From Bacteroidales bacterium (GTDB lineage Bacteria > Bacteroidota > Bacteroidia > Bacteroidales > JAAUTT01), in NCBI GenBank assembly GCA_025350365.1, contig JANXXY010000382.1, forward strand, positions 1 to 18,731: a stretch of 18,731 nucleotides of DNA, read 5' to 3'. The first letter of the stretch is position 1. Every line of letters begins with the position of its first letter. Shown one piece after another: positions 8,392 to 16,778 of the stretch. A model generated the notes under the pieces. That model was given only the letters and a program-made list of their open reading frames with translations, made no database searches and was not told the origin of the DNA. The translations under genes and the position numbers were made by a program.

Positions 8392-9567
8392 TTATTCCAC
8401 ATATAGCGCCAACCCCTTCAAATATTCACCTTCCGGATGATAAATGCTTACAGGATGATCGGCGGGTTGTGTAAGCTGGTGGAGAATCCTCACGCTCCGC
8501 TTTGACATAGCGGCTCCGGAAAACACAGCCTGTCTGAATTGATCCTTATTTACCACTTGCGAACAGGAAAATGTAAAAACAATTCCTCCGGGTTTTATTT
8601 TCGATATCGCTTTGGCATTAATGCGTTTATAGCCCTGCAAGGCATTGGACAATGCGTCGTGGTGCTTGGCAAATGCAGGCGGATCAAGTATAATTAAATC
8701 GTATTTATCGTCAATCTTATTCAAATATTCAAATGCATCCTCAGCAAATGCTTCGTGGTTAGCATCGGCAAAATTACTTGCTACGTTATGTTTGGTAAGC
8801 TCAATAGCTTTGTCTGAACTATCCACCGAATGCACCAATTTAGCTCCGCCTCTGATAGCATATACCGAAAACCCTCCGGTATAACAAAACATATTCAAAA
8901 CACATCTGTCCTTTGAATAGCTTTCAACCAACTTCCGATTTTCCCGTTGATCGATAAAAAAACCGGTTTTCTGGCCTTCAACCCAATCAACCATAAATTT
9001 ATTGTTGTATTCCAATATTTCACAGGCTTGACTATTCCCTAACACATATTCGTTTTTAGCGCCGGTATTGGCTTTGAAGGGAATAGTTGACTCGCTCTTA
9101 TCGTAAACAGCCTTAAGGTTGTCTCCGAAAAGATCTTTTAACGTCTGTGCCAATATGTGTCTGATTCGAAACATTCCAACTGAATGCATCTGCATCACCG
9201 CCGTATCGTTATAAATATCAATAATAAGACCCGGCAAACCATCTCCTTCGCCATGTATAAGACGATATACATTATTGTGAGGATTTTCGGCAACACCAAT
9301 GGTTTTTCGCACCTGATATGCCTGATGAAGCTTTTGATACCAGAAACCTGAATCGATAGCGACTTGTTCAAAAGAAATGATTCGCACCGTTATTGATCCT
9401 ATCTGGTAGTGGCCAATAGCAAGAAAGTGGTCGTTGGCCGAATATACTTCCACCAGGTCGCCCTCCGCCGGGTTCCCTTCGGTCTTTTTTATAGCTCCTG
9501 AAAATATCCAGGGATGAAACCGCAACACCGACTGTTCCTTGCCGGGTTTTAGTATTATTTTAACCAT
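8392..9567 (-). CDS. rlmI: Class I rRNA (cytosine-5) methyltransferase, RlmI-like
   Basis: SAM-dependent methyltransferase of the RlmI family; E. coli RlmI makes m5C at position 1962 of 23S rRNA. An N-terminal PUA-like RNA-binding domain (HPWIFSGAI near residues 18-26) is followed by the Rossmann methyltransferase domain: FFIDQREN near 203, the SAM-binding motif NMFCYTGGFSVYA near 225, acidic VDSSD near 248, the catalytic LDPPAF near 294, and FSCS near 333. A TTG at 9573 would add two residues, but the ATG at 9565-9567 gives MVKIILKPGKE, which fits the family better, so I chose it. It is the last gene of a DUF5063-exonuclease-rlmI unit, 19 bases after the exonuclease stop. The exact target base is inferred from the family. 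Confidence 0.9.
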   Translation of the reverse strand: MVKIILKPGKEQSVLRFHPWIFSGAIKKTEGNPAEGDLVEVYSANDHFLAIGHYQIGSITVRIISFEQVAIDSGFWYQKLHQAYQVRKTIGVAENPHNNVYRLIHGEGDGLPGLIIDIYNDTAVMQMHSVGMFRIRHILAQTLKDLFGDNLKAVYDKSESTIPFKANTGAKNEYVLGNSQACEILEYNNKFMVDWVEGQKTGFFIDQRENRKLVESYSKDRCVLNMFCYTGGFSVYAIRGGAKLVHSVDSSDKAIELTKHNVASNFADANHEAFAEDAFEYLNKIDDKYDLIILDPPAFAKHHDALSNALQGYKRINAKAISKIKPGGIVFTFSCSQVVNKDQFRQAVFSGAAMSKRSVRILHQLTQPADHPVSIYHPEGEYLKGLALYVE

Positions 9568-9586
9568 TTGCAATTGGAGTTAGGTG

Positions 9587-10195
9587 TCAGGAGTTAGAAG
9601 TGGTTAAACCCTCATTTCTAACTTCAATACTCATTAATGTTTTATAGATTTCGAAGGCTGCCCATGCATCGGTGGCAGCATACAATTGTTGTGGAAGTGT
9701 TAATTCTTCATTTTCCCAATTGGTTAATTGCTGTGACTTAGATATTCTGAAATTCAATATAATTCCTGACAATTTAGACAATCCGCTGTTTTCAATACCA
9801 AATTGTCTAACAAAGTCCTGAAGTTCAACAAAGCCCTCGGCTCGAAAAGGATGAAGTTGCTTAAGATGTCTGATATCGTCGTGTACGGCAATTCCTATTT
9901 TAAGTTGACGAGGGTTTGAAAGAATGCCCAGAACACAACCAATTAGCCCCATTTTATTCAATCGAAATAAATAGGAATCAGTTGCAGTGGAAAGTTGAAG
10001 CAGCGATACACGGTGAATTTGCCCCTTGGTAAACGTAGGTTTGGTTTCGGTATCGAAACCTAATATAGATTCGTGTGCAAGAATTTTACATACATGTTCG
10101 GCCTTGCTAATATGATCGATAAGATGAATTTGCCCTTGAAACTGACCCGTTGGAAGTAACCGCAATTCCTCTTTGCTGATGCTTGGTATAAACAT
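9587..10195 (-). CDS. 3'-5' exonuclease, DEDD superfamily (RNase D / WRN-type)
   Basis: Single-domain exonuclease of 202 residues. The DEDDy set is visible: motif I GFDTE with D48 and E50; motif II AVHDDIRHL with D106 or D107; motif III YAATDAW with Y172 and D176. The stretch LTNWENEELTLPQQ just before motif III is usual for this family, whose members degrade RNA or DNA from the 3' end using two metal ions. No HRDC or polymerase domain is fused. The ATG lies one base after the DUF5063 stop, implying translational coupling. The RNA-related partner rlmI downstream suggests an RNA-maturation role, but this is inferred from context only. Confidence 0.9.
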   Translation of the reverse strand: MFIPSISKEELRLLPTGQFQGQIHLIDHISKAEHVCKILAHESILGFDTETKPTFTKGQIHRVSLLQLSTATDSYLFRLNKMGLIGCVLGILSNPRQLKIGIAVHDDIRHLKQLHPFRAEGFVELQDFVRQFGIENSGLSKLSGIILNFRISKSQQLTNWENEELTLPQQLYAATDAWAAFEIYKTLMSIEVRNEGLTTSNS

Positions 10196-10196
10196 C

Positions 10197-10826
10197 TTAT
10201 AGCTCCTCTTTCAAAATGTCCTTCAAAGCTTCGGTGTCAATTACCTGATCTGTATCCTTTTCATGAATATCATCATCTTCATCAGTCAAAGGATCGCGAA
10301 ATATCGTACCATCTTTATTAGTATACCTAATAAGGTGAATAGCCCTTAAAACACCGAGTAACTTAATACCCCAATATTTTTCAAAACCGGATAAACATTC
10401 AACAAGAGAATCGTTCACACCCTCAAATGTACCCACGGAATACCAATTCACAAAGTCATAAAAATCCTGATAAATATCTGTTAAATCTTCCGATAAAGAA
10501 GCCTGAAACGCGCGTGAATTACCCGGTTTGGTAGGATCAATTATTTCGGCATAAGAATCCCGCTTATCGAAAACATATTTAACAGTCCCTCTTACCTTAT
10601 TATATTGTTTTTCGACAAGAAATTTTTGTGGTTCGCTCTCGTACCTTGTCTGAAAACGGGTCACTTCGAAAGTCTGCCGATAAATTGCCATTAGAAGTGA
10701 GGACACCCTGTCGAGAAATTCGTGCAAAGGAAGTTTATCAATTCGATCGATCAATTTACAATATTCCGAAGAAAGTCTCACTAATTCAGCTCCTTCGTCC
10801 CTTTTTTCATTCCTATTTTTTTCCAT
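10197..10826 (-). CDS. DUF5063 domain protein
   Basis: Cytoplasmic 209-residue protein with no signal peptide or membrane segment. It is largely helical and acidic toward the C-terminus (DPLTDEDDDIHEKDTD). The central segment DFYDFVNWYSVGTFEGVND and the following EKYWGIKLLGVLRAIH are recognisable features of the Bacteroidota DUF5063 family, whose function I do not know. It is the first gene of a tightly packed unit with the exonuclease (one-base gap) and the rRNA methyltransferase, an arrangement that suggests a link to RNA processing. A -7 promoter element lies 18 bases upstream of its ATG. Confidence 0.8.
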   Translation of the reverse strand: MEKNRNEKRDEGAELVRLSSEYCKLIDRIDKLPLHEFLDRVSSLLMAIYRQTFEVTRFQTRYESEPQKFLVEKQYNKVRGTVKYVFDKRDSYAEIIDPTKPGNSRAFQASLSEDLTDIYQDFYDFVNWYSVGTFEGVNDSLVECLSGFEKYWGIKLLGVLRAIHLIRYTNKDGTIFRDPLTDEDDDIHEKDTDQVIDTEALKDILKEEL

Positions 10827-10844
10827 AAAACTTCATTTACAGTG

Positions 10845-10852
10845 CAAAAATA
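10845..10852 (-). promoter_or_regulatory. -7 element for the DUF5063-exonuclease-rlmI unit
   Basis: The plus-strand CAAAAATA reads TATTTTTG on the minus strand, an exact TAnnTTTG, 18 bases upstream of the DUF5063 ATG. The -33 position (about 10871-10875) has only a GTTG-like match and overlaps the inverted repeat at 10872-10895. Confidence 0.45.
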
Positions 10853-10871
10853 ATATAATACTTTTTGAAAC

Positions 10872-10895
10872 AACTAATTCTGTAATTAATTAGTT
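10872..10895. repeat. Perfect 8-bp inverted repeat at the -33 position of the DUF5063 promoter
   Basis: AACTAATT (10872-10879) and AATTAGTT (10888-10895) are exact inverted copies around an 8-base spacer. The left arm covers the expected -33 box of the leftward promoter, so a repressor or activator could bind here. AT-rich palindromes also arise by chance, so the operator role is speculative. Confidence 0.3.
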
Positions 10896-11493
10896 ATCCT
10901 TGACATTTTAAATATTTGGTAACTATTTAGCTTGGTCGATTGTTATGAAGGAATAACCATGTGACACATTACAAAATTCTTTGAAAACATTGTGTTTATT
11001 TTTCCTTGTTGTAGAGATTAAGTTAACGATTCGAGCATAGGATTTTGCACCAGTATAAAGTGATTGGAAGAGCGAACAATCTAAGCAACCAATAAAGGCT
11101 TTGTGGAAGACCTTATCGCCTATCTTAAAAGTATTTCATACATGCAACAACAGTTGTTGATTTTTTATCAAGCTAAAACCAATGCTGAAGGGGGTTGAAA
11201 CCCGTTGCGGAAAATCCCCGTTCCTTAATTCGGGAGATACTCAATAACAAAAAAGGAGGTAGTAAAATTAACTCGGAAGTACGAAAATTGAAAATGTTGG
11301 TAAACACCAACCCACTCCCAATTGCCTAAAATTAAAAGTATTCCGTTTGTGACTGTAAAATTAATAATCGCTGAAATGATGATATCGAAATGTGCAAATT
11401 GTCAGAAATTATTAATCTTTACCAAACTAAATACAAACAAAATATTCAAATTGCCGTATAAATAACAAAATCCATTTTTTAATAAACCCTTTT
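10896..11493. other. Gene-poor intergenic stretch
   Basis: No reading frame in this stretch looks like a protein gene on either strand. It contains a hairpin with a T-run at 11145-11166. A G/C-rich foldable patch lies at 11191-11219, where GGGT-TGAA-ACCC at 11192-11203 competes with GGGG...CCCC. A six-bp hairpin GTTGGT-AAAC-ACCAAC lies at 11296-11311. An AGGAGG-like purine run near 11254 is not followed by a usable start. The stretch could hold a small RNA or the long leader of the barrel gene, but no known RNA family is recognised. Confidence 0.5.
11145..11166 (+). terminator. Hairpin followed by T-run
   Basis: CAACAA (11145-11150) pairs with TTGTTG (11154-11159) around a 3-base loop, followed by A and six T. 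This resembles a small intrinsic terminator on the plus strand, but there is no annotated gene upstream on that strand. It would therefore end an unannotated transcript, or be chance. Confidence 0.35.
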
Positions 11494-11577
11494 GTGAAGT
11501 TTCTAGCGACAAAAGTCAATTTAACCGTTATGCTTACTTTTTTTATATTTCATCATAATTTGGGGCAAAATATATAA
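11494..11577 (+). pseudogene. Signal-peptide leader of the barrel gene, cut off by an in-frame TAA
   Basis: In the same frame as the barrel gene downstream, a GTG at 11494 (or ATG at 11530) opens a secretion-signal-like sequence: a lysine-containing start (VKFLATKVNLTV) and a hydrophobic core MLTFFIF, followed by HHNLGQNI and then TAA at 11575-11577. The frame continues directly after the stop as SIGKDKPLKISGG. This fits a signal peptide separated from its mature protein by one nonsense codon. Confidence 0.55.
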
Positions 11578-11598
11578 AGTATTGGCAAAGACAAACCT

Positions 11599-13194
11599 TT
11601 GAAGATTTCCGGTGGATTATCGGTAAACCAGATATTTTATGATGCCATAGGTACACAAACCGGGCGTACACCTTATACTTATTACCTGGCTGGAAATTTA
11701 AATTTTAGTTTTTATGGCTGGTCAGCCCCGTTCTCGTACACTTATTCGAATCAGCAAAGTTCTTTTCAACAACCATTCAACCAGTATGGACTTCATCCAA
11801 CTTATAAATGGGTTACAGCTCATATTGGGTATGCAAGCATGACCTTTTCTCCATATACTTTGAGCGGTCATCCTTTTTTGGGCGTAGGTGTAGAGCTAAA
11901 TCCGGGGAGTCGTTTCAAATTAAGCGCCATGTATGGAAGGTTGCAGAAGGCAGTGGAATATGATACTTCCATTACTAACGTTCAGCCAGCATTTAAACGC
12001 ATGGCTTATGGTATTAAGGCTGGGACAAATTTAGGAAAAGTTGCTTTTGAGTTAATGGCCTTTCACAGTAAAGATGAAATAAATTCACTGAAGCATAGCA
12101 TTGATAGTCTTGAAATTTATCCTGAAGAAAACATGGCATTTGGAATAAACTCAACTGTGTCCCTCATAGATAAATTGAATGTTCAGGTTGAATATGGAAC
12201 AAGCTTTATTACCCGTGATATTCGCTCTGATACCTTATCGAACGACTTTTTGTTCATGAAAAAGACATCAACTGAAAAGTACAATGCAGTAAGAGCTGGG
12301 CTAAAATACGCCCAGACATTTTATAGTGCCGGTGTTACTTACGAAAGAATAGATCCTGGTTATCGCACTCACGGAGCCTACTATTTTAACAACGACCTGG
12401 AGAATATTGCCACCAACGCCACGGTATCGCTTTTTAAGAAAAAATTAAACCTGGGTGCTAATGTGGGAATACAACGTGATGATCTGAACAACAAAAAGAT
12501 GAGCCAAATGCTAAGAGTCGTTAGTTCTTACAATATAGGTTTTGTACCCATCAACCCATTAAACATTTCTGCAACGTATTCAAATTTCAAAAGCCATACA
12601 AATGTCAAATCACAGTTTCAAAGCATTAACCAGTTAACACCTTTTGAAAATCTGGATACGCTTAATTTTACCCAGATTTCAGAAAACTCCTCGCTCAATA
12701 TTAATTACGCGATGTCGGGTACTCAAAAAAGCAGACAGAATTTAGCCTTTAACGCAGTTTACCAGAAAGCGTCAGAGTACCAGGAACAAGTTCAAACAAA
12801 CAGTGGCGCAAAATTTATTAGTTTGAACATGGCTCATAGCCTTTCTTTTGTTAAAACAAATACGTCCATTACTTCTTCAATTAATTACAGCAATAGTAAA
12901 ACATCAACGCTTACCACCTATACCATCGGACCAACATTTAGCGTCCGCAAAAATTTCTTTAACAATAAATTAAGGGGATCTTTATCCACATCGTTTAATA
13001 ATTCGTATTCGAATGGTAACTTAACCAATACGGTATTGAATTTCAGGATGAACACCGGGTATACGTTGCAAAAAAAGCATAATTTCAATTTAACAGGAGC
13101 AGCAATTCACAGGACTGCTATTAACATTGAAACCAAAGAACGAAAAAAGGCTACAGAATTTACCATAACATTAGGATATACATATAATTTTTAA
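11599..13194 (+). CDS. Outer-membrane beta-barrel protein of Bacteroidota surface locus (5' end interrupted)
   Basis: From the in-frame TTG at 11599 (frame open from 11578) this codes for 531 residues of alternating polar/aromatic strands, e.g. 'YYLAGNLNFSFYGWSAPFSYTYS' patterns, ending in the aromatic TLGYTYNF, as expected for an outer-membrane barrel. The start PLKISGGLSVNQIFYDA resembles the mature N-terminus of Bacteroidota barrel proteins encoded next to large FN3 surface proteins. Such a protein needs a signal peptide, and none is present from TTG 11599. The likely signal lies in the same frame upstream, beyond a TAA at 11575-11577. So the gene is either a recent pseudogene, recoded, or affected by a sequence error. 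The stop lies four bases before the FN3 gene, implying one operon. A role as secretion pore or partner of the FN3 protein is inferred from this coupling only. Confidence 0.7.
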   Translation: MKISGGLSVNQIFYDAIGTQTGRTPYTYYLAGNLNFSFYGWSAPFSYTYSNQQSSFQQPFNQYGLHPTYKWVTAHIGYASMTFSPYTLSGHPFLGVGVELNPGSRFKLSAMYGRLQKAVEYDTSITNVQPAFKRMAYGIKAGTNLGKVAFELMAFHSKDEINSLKHSIDSLEIYPEENMAFGINSTVSLIDKLNVQVEYGTSFITRDIRSDTLSNDFLFMKKTSTEKYNAVRAGLKYAQTFYSAGVTYERIDPGYRTHGAYYFNNDLENIATNATVSLFKKKLNLGANVGIQRDDLNNKKMSQMLRVVSSYNIGFVPINPLNISATYSNFKSHTNVKSQFQSINQLTPFENLDTLNFTQISENSSLNINYAMSGTQKSRQNLAFNAVYQKASEYQEQVQTNSGAKFISLNMAHSLSFVKTNTSITSSINYSNSKTSTLTTYTIGPTFSVRKNFFNNKLRGSLSTSFNNSYSNGNLTNTVLNFRMNTGYTLQKKHNFNLTGAAIHRTAINIETKERKKATEFTITLGYTYNF

Positions 13195-13198
13195 AAGA

Positions 13199-16100
13199 AT
13201 GCAAGATTTTAGAAATTGGTTTAACAGGTTTATTTACCGCAAACAAATACTGTCATTGCTTTTGTGTTTTATATCTTTTGGGCACATTGCAAAAGCACAG
13301 GTATATCCAATACAAGTTGTAACAGAAATTACACCTCCATACTCAGTTTATCTTTCCGATTACACTACAATGGGAACCGGAAAGTTGGCAGTTAATATTT
13401 TACTAACCGATGTTTCGCGGTTCAATTATCCGGTAAAGCTTCGCTTGGTGATTGAGGGAGAAGGAGGGACTATTACAACGTCAGCTTTTTACATGCCCGA
13501 ACAAATTATGTTAGATGGTGGTTCTCCTTTGCGTTTAACCGGCGATGAACTGGCAGGCTATTTTAATCCCAAAAACTTGGATTTTAAAGGATATAGTAAG
13601 GAGAAGTTCATGCAAACAGGCTCTTTGCCAGAGGGAATTTATCGAATAGGATTTCAGGCACTCGATTATAACAAAAGCATTGCCGTATCGTTAACCGGGT
13701 CGGCAACCGCATGGCTGGTAATGAACGATCCTCCTATGTTTAATACACCGGAAAAGAATGCCAAGCTCACCGCTTCGGAACCTCAAAATATTATGTTCCA
13801 GTGGATGCCCAGGCATTTAGGCTCACCTAACTCTGCCTTTAATGCCGAATATATATTTCAACTTTACGAAATATGGCCTGATGGACGCAACCCGAACGAA
13901 GTGGTAGCATCAACCCAACCACTGATTGAAAAAACAAGTACGTCTACCTCCTTTTTATATTCAAACAATACTGAAACGCCACTCATACCAGGGCGGCAAT
14001 ATGCTTACCGTGTACAAGCTCACGACGTAGAAGGCCGTGACTTATTTCGCAACAAAGGCTACAGCGAAGTTCAAATGTTTACCTATGGTGACCCTTGCGA
14101 TGTACCAACTCAAATAGAGGCACAATCCAACAATTCTGGTAAAATAACCATTGACTGGCAACCAACCACATATAATACAGCCTATTATGTTCAATATCGA
14201 GAAGCAGGAAGTACAAACGGAGTATGGTATCCAAAAACTACTTATGTCAATAGCTTAACCATTGACAACCTAAAGCCCAAAACTAAATATGAATATCAGG
14301 TACAGGGACAATGCGGCGCAGTTAACAGCGATTTTTCGGAAATATTAAATGTTACCACCCAGGCTAAAAAGGAAACAAAAGTAGTTTGCGGATTGCAGGA
14401 CTCGGCCTCTATTATTACAAATAAGTTACCCCTTACATCCCTGTTACCCGGGGATATTATTACTTGCGGAAAATTTGAAGCGCAGGTAACCAAAGCAACA
14501 GGTGGCAACGGTAATTGGACAGGCGAAGGGTTTATGCACGTGCCATTTATGGGTGTAAAAGTTCATGTAACTTTTATCAATATAGCCATTAATGAAAAGT
14601 TTCAGGTAACGAAAGGGCGTATGGAATCGGTATATAACCCGGATAGCAAGTATGTTGTTGATTTGAATTCTAAGTCCAATAATACTACACCACAGAGCCC
14701 GTCCACAACCACACCAATAGTTCATGATACGATAATTTTAGATGCAATAGATACAATATTTAAAACCCCGGAAGGGGATGTGTTGGTTATCTCACAAACT
14801 GGAGACACAACAACCATTCACCGTAACGCAGATGGAAGTGGCGTGATAATTAATTCCGCAGGCGATTCAACTGCTATTCCAATCAATCAGCCAGTGGTGG
14901 TAATAGATTCTAACTGGAATACCACAGTAATTGATAACAATGGAAATGTTAAAAGTAACGAATCTGTAGATGCCTTAGTTAGAGGATCTGGATCATTTTT
15001 GACGATTCAGATTCAAGATAAAAATAGGAACTGGAAAAACCTTACAAATGGGACAATAGTTAAATTAGATGTAAATGATTTCCCTGTAGATAAGATTAAC
15101 TTGCGTATAGTATATTTGGTAGGAACCAGCCCAATGCTGGTTTTTAATTATGGCTACACTATTGAAAAGTGGGAAAATGTTGATTTTGACCCTTATGAAA
15201 ATTACAAAGCTATTCTCACGTTACAAAATGGAATTTCTGAATATGAAATTAAAACATTGTTAAATAAAGATAGTGTAAAATCTACAATATCCGTAAAAAT
15301 AAAATTTGAAAATTCCATTCATTTTACGCGTGCTAATGATGATACGAATGGCAACCGATGGGGATATGATGAAATGTCTCTCGAAGATTTTCAGGATGAC
15401 CACGTATCTGTTGCCTCAAATGATTTTACCTTTATTAAATTGAAAGCTAATATTCCATCTGATAAAAAAATAAATGATATTTATGATTTTGTAAAAGGAA
15501 GTGACATTTTTGATTATGAGGTTGTTGATAACGAAACAATCAAACTTATTGGAAAGGAAACAAGTGGAGATAGTTCTTTATTAACTATTTATGGTAAAAC
15601 AGATGTAAATAAAGAAAATCCATTAGCAAAATTAAAAATTAATGTATATAAAATAATAGATCCACTTAATGAAGGAAACCTAATATTATTAACTAAGGAA
15701 CAAGGAAAGAAGGACAAAATAAATCTTAATAATATAGTTACATACGCAAATAATTGTTTAAAATATTCTGTAGTTAATATAACTCTTAATTCTAATGTTC
15801 AAGAGAAGATTATAGCGGATGATGACATTAATAAATTTGATCTCAATAAAAATGGTGCAATTGACCAAGAAACGGAATATCCACTTTTCGAAGAACACTT
15901 TAAAGATATTTTTATTGCAAAAAATATCATTATTATAGATCTACCAATTTTGACTTCCTACATAATCAAGAAATCAATTAAAAGTGGGGACAACTCAATC
16001 GAATTGGAAAATGACATTTCAGAAAGCTTGTCAGAAACAGAATTTGCTTTATGTAAATATGTTAATAATAATAGTATTACGTCTCCAAAGTTTAAATTAT

Positions 16101-16774
16101 CTAAAACATCATCTAAAAATTATACAATTTCTGAAGGTAGTTCAATAAGCATATTTTCAGAAGATTATGAGGTTAAGCAAGCCTATCTCGTTGACAACTT
16201 AAGTAATAAGTATTACTTAGGAAGAGACATCGTTATTGGTAAAGATTGGTTTATTACTAACGTACCACTTCCAAGTACGTGTAAAAAGTATAAACTAATT
16301 TCTTATAATGGAGATACTCTTGTTAAGAAAATTGAAATTATTCCTGGAACTATAAATAATTTAAAATCCAATGAATATGGTTATAGAACAAAGACGGTAT
16401 TTACTTCTTCATTTTTAAAATACCATCCAACAACTACAACACTGATAGCATATAATAGAAGTGGGAAAGCAACAGAGGTCGCAGGATTATCGGCAGCTTT
16501 TGAAATAAATCGGCCTGTATTAATGATTTTCAAAGATGATATGAAAACTTTTGGAGAAACTATGGCTCATGAAATAATGCATGGAATTGTTTTAAAGGTA
16601 TCTGGTTCTCATTTTTATGATTTAAACCAACCTGATAATCTTATGAATTGGCAAATTATTGAAAGTTTACCAGGAGAAAGGCCTCTGAGATTTATGAAAA
16701 TGAAAAACAAGCATTATTTTGATCGGATCATAAATTGCGATAACGATAATCAGTGGGAAAATATAAAACGATAA
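13199..16774 (+). CDS. Exported FN3 protein with variable C-terminal zinc-metallopeptidase-like domain (polymorphic-toxin layout)
   Basis: 1191 residues. Signal peptide 1-33 (LLLCFISFGHIAKA, cleavage before QVYP). The region up to about 480 is a conserved Bacteroidota surface-protein part with a fibronectin type III domain near 299-391 (PCDVPTQIEA ... ILNVTTQ). An Asn/Ser/Thr/Pro-rich linker lies near 489-508, followed by an Asp-rich repetitive stretch to about 595 (DGDTT/DSNWNTTVIDNNGN-type units). The rest has unknown fold, with an EF-hand-like loop at 881-893 (DLNKNGAIDQETE). Near the end are HEIMH (H1124, E1125, H1128), a further His1138, and NLM at 1147-1149. This is the HExxH plus downstream His and Met-turn pattern of zincin metallopeptidases that cap Bacteroidota polymorphic toxins. 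From about residue 600 on, the DNA is much more AT-rich than the N-terminal half. The gene is four bases from both neighbours. The toxin role is inferred, not shown. Confidence 0.75.
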   Translation: MQDFRNWFNRFIYRKQILSLLLCFISFGHIAKAQVYPIQVVTEITPPYSVYLSDYTTMGTGKLAVNILLTDVSRFNYPVKLRLVIEGEGGTITTSAFYMPEQIMLDGGSPLRLTGDELAGYFNPKNLDFKGYSKEKFMQTGSLPEGIYRIGFQALDYNKSIAVSLTGSATAWLVMNDPPMFNTPEKNAKLTASEPQNIMFQWMPRHLGSPNSAFNAEYIFQLYEIWPDGRNPNEVVASTQPLIEKTSTSTSFLYSNNTETPLIPGRQYAYRVQAHDVEGRDLFRNKGYSEVQMFTYGDPCDVPTQIEAQSNNSGKITIDWQPTTYNTAYYVQYREAGSTNGVWYPKTTYVNSLTIDNLKPKTKYEYQVQGQCGAVNSDFSEILNVTTQAKKETKVVCGLQDSASIITNKLPLTSLLPGDIITCGKFEAQVTKATGGNGNWTGEGFMHVPFMGVKVHVTFINIAINEKFQVTKGRMESVYNPDSKYVVDLNSKSNNTTPQSPSTTTPIVHDTIILDAIDTIFKTPEGDVLVISQTGDTTTIHRNADGSGVIINSAGDSTAIPINQPVVVIDSNWNTTVIDNNGNVKSNESVDALVRGSGSFLTIQIQDKNRNWKNLTNGTIVKLDVNDFPVDKINLRIVYLVGTSPMLVFNYGYTIEKWENVDFDPYENYKAILTLQNGISEYEIKTLLNKDSVKSTISVKIKFENSIHFTRANDDTNGNRWGYDEMSLEDFQDDHVSVASNDFTFIKLKANIPSDKKINDIYDFVKGSDIFDYEVVDNETIKLIGKETSGDSSLLTIYGKTDVNKENPLAKLKINVYKIIDPLNEGNLILLTKEQGKKDKINLNNIVTYANNCLKYSVVNITLNSNVQEKIIADDDINKFDLNKNGAIDQETEYPLFEEHFKDIFIAKNIIIIDLPILTSYIIKKSIKSGDNSIELENDISESLSETEFALCKYVNNNSITSPKFKLSKTSSKNYTISEGSSISIFSEDYEVKQAYLVDNLSNKYYLGRDIVIGKDWFITNVPLPSTCKKYKLISYNGDTLVKKIEIIPGTINNLKSNEYGYRTKTVFTSSFLKYHPTTTTLIAYNRSGKATEVAGLSAAFEINRPVLMIFKDDMKTFGETMAHEIMHGIVLKVSGSHFYDLNQPDNLMNWQIIESLPGERPLRFMKMKNKHYFDRIINCDNDNQWENIKR

Positions 16775-16778
16775 AAAC

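Noticed and set aside
8392..9573. TTG at 9571-9573 as the rlmI start
   Set aside because: An ATG two codons later (9565-9567) gives the usual family N-terminus and is a stronger start.
9576..9600. GGAGTTAG-type tandem motif between rlmI and the exonuclease
   Set aside because: There are only two imperfect units, partly inside the exonuclease C-terminus; too little to call a repeat.
11250..11262. AGGAGG-like run as a Shine-Dalgarno site
   Set aside because: No ATG, GTG or TTG opens a meaningful frame at the right distance, and Bacteroidota rarely use Shine-Dalgarno sites.
11555..11562. ATAATTTG as a promoter -7 element just before the barrel gene
   Set aside because: It has only one base between TA and TTTG, so it does not fit TAnnTTTG, and it overlaps the probable signal-peptide coding sequence.
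13199..16774. Type IX secretion sorting domain at the end of the FN3 protein
   Set aside because: The C-terminus (DNDNQWENIKR) lacks the strand-rich sorting-domain pattern; export beyond the periplasm must rely on another route.
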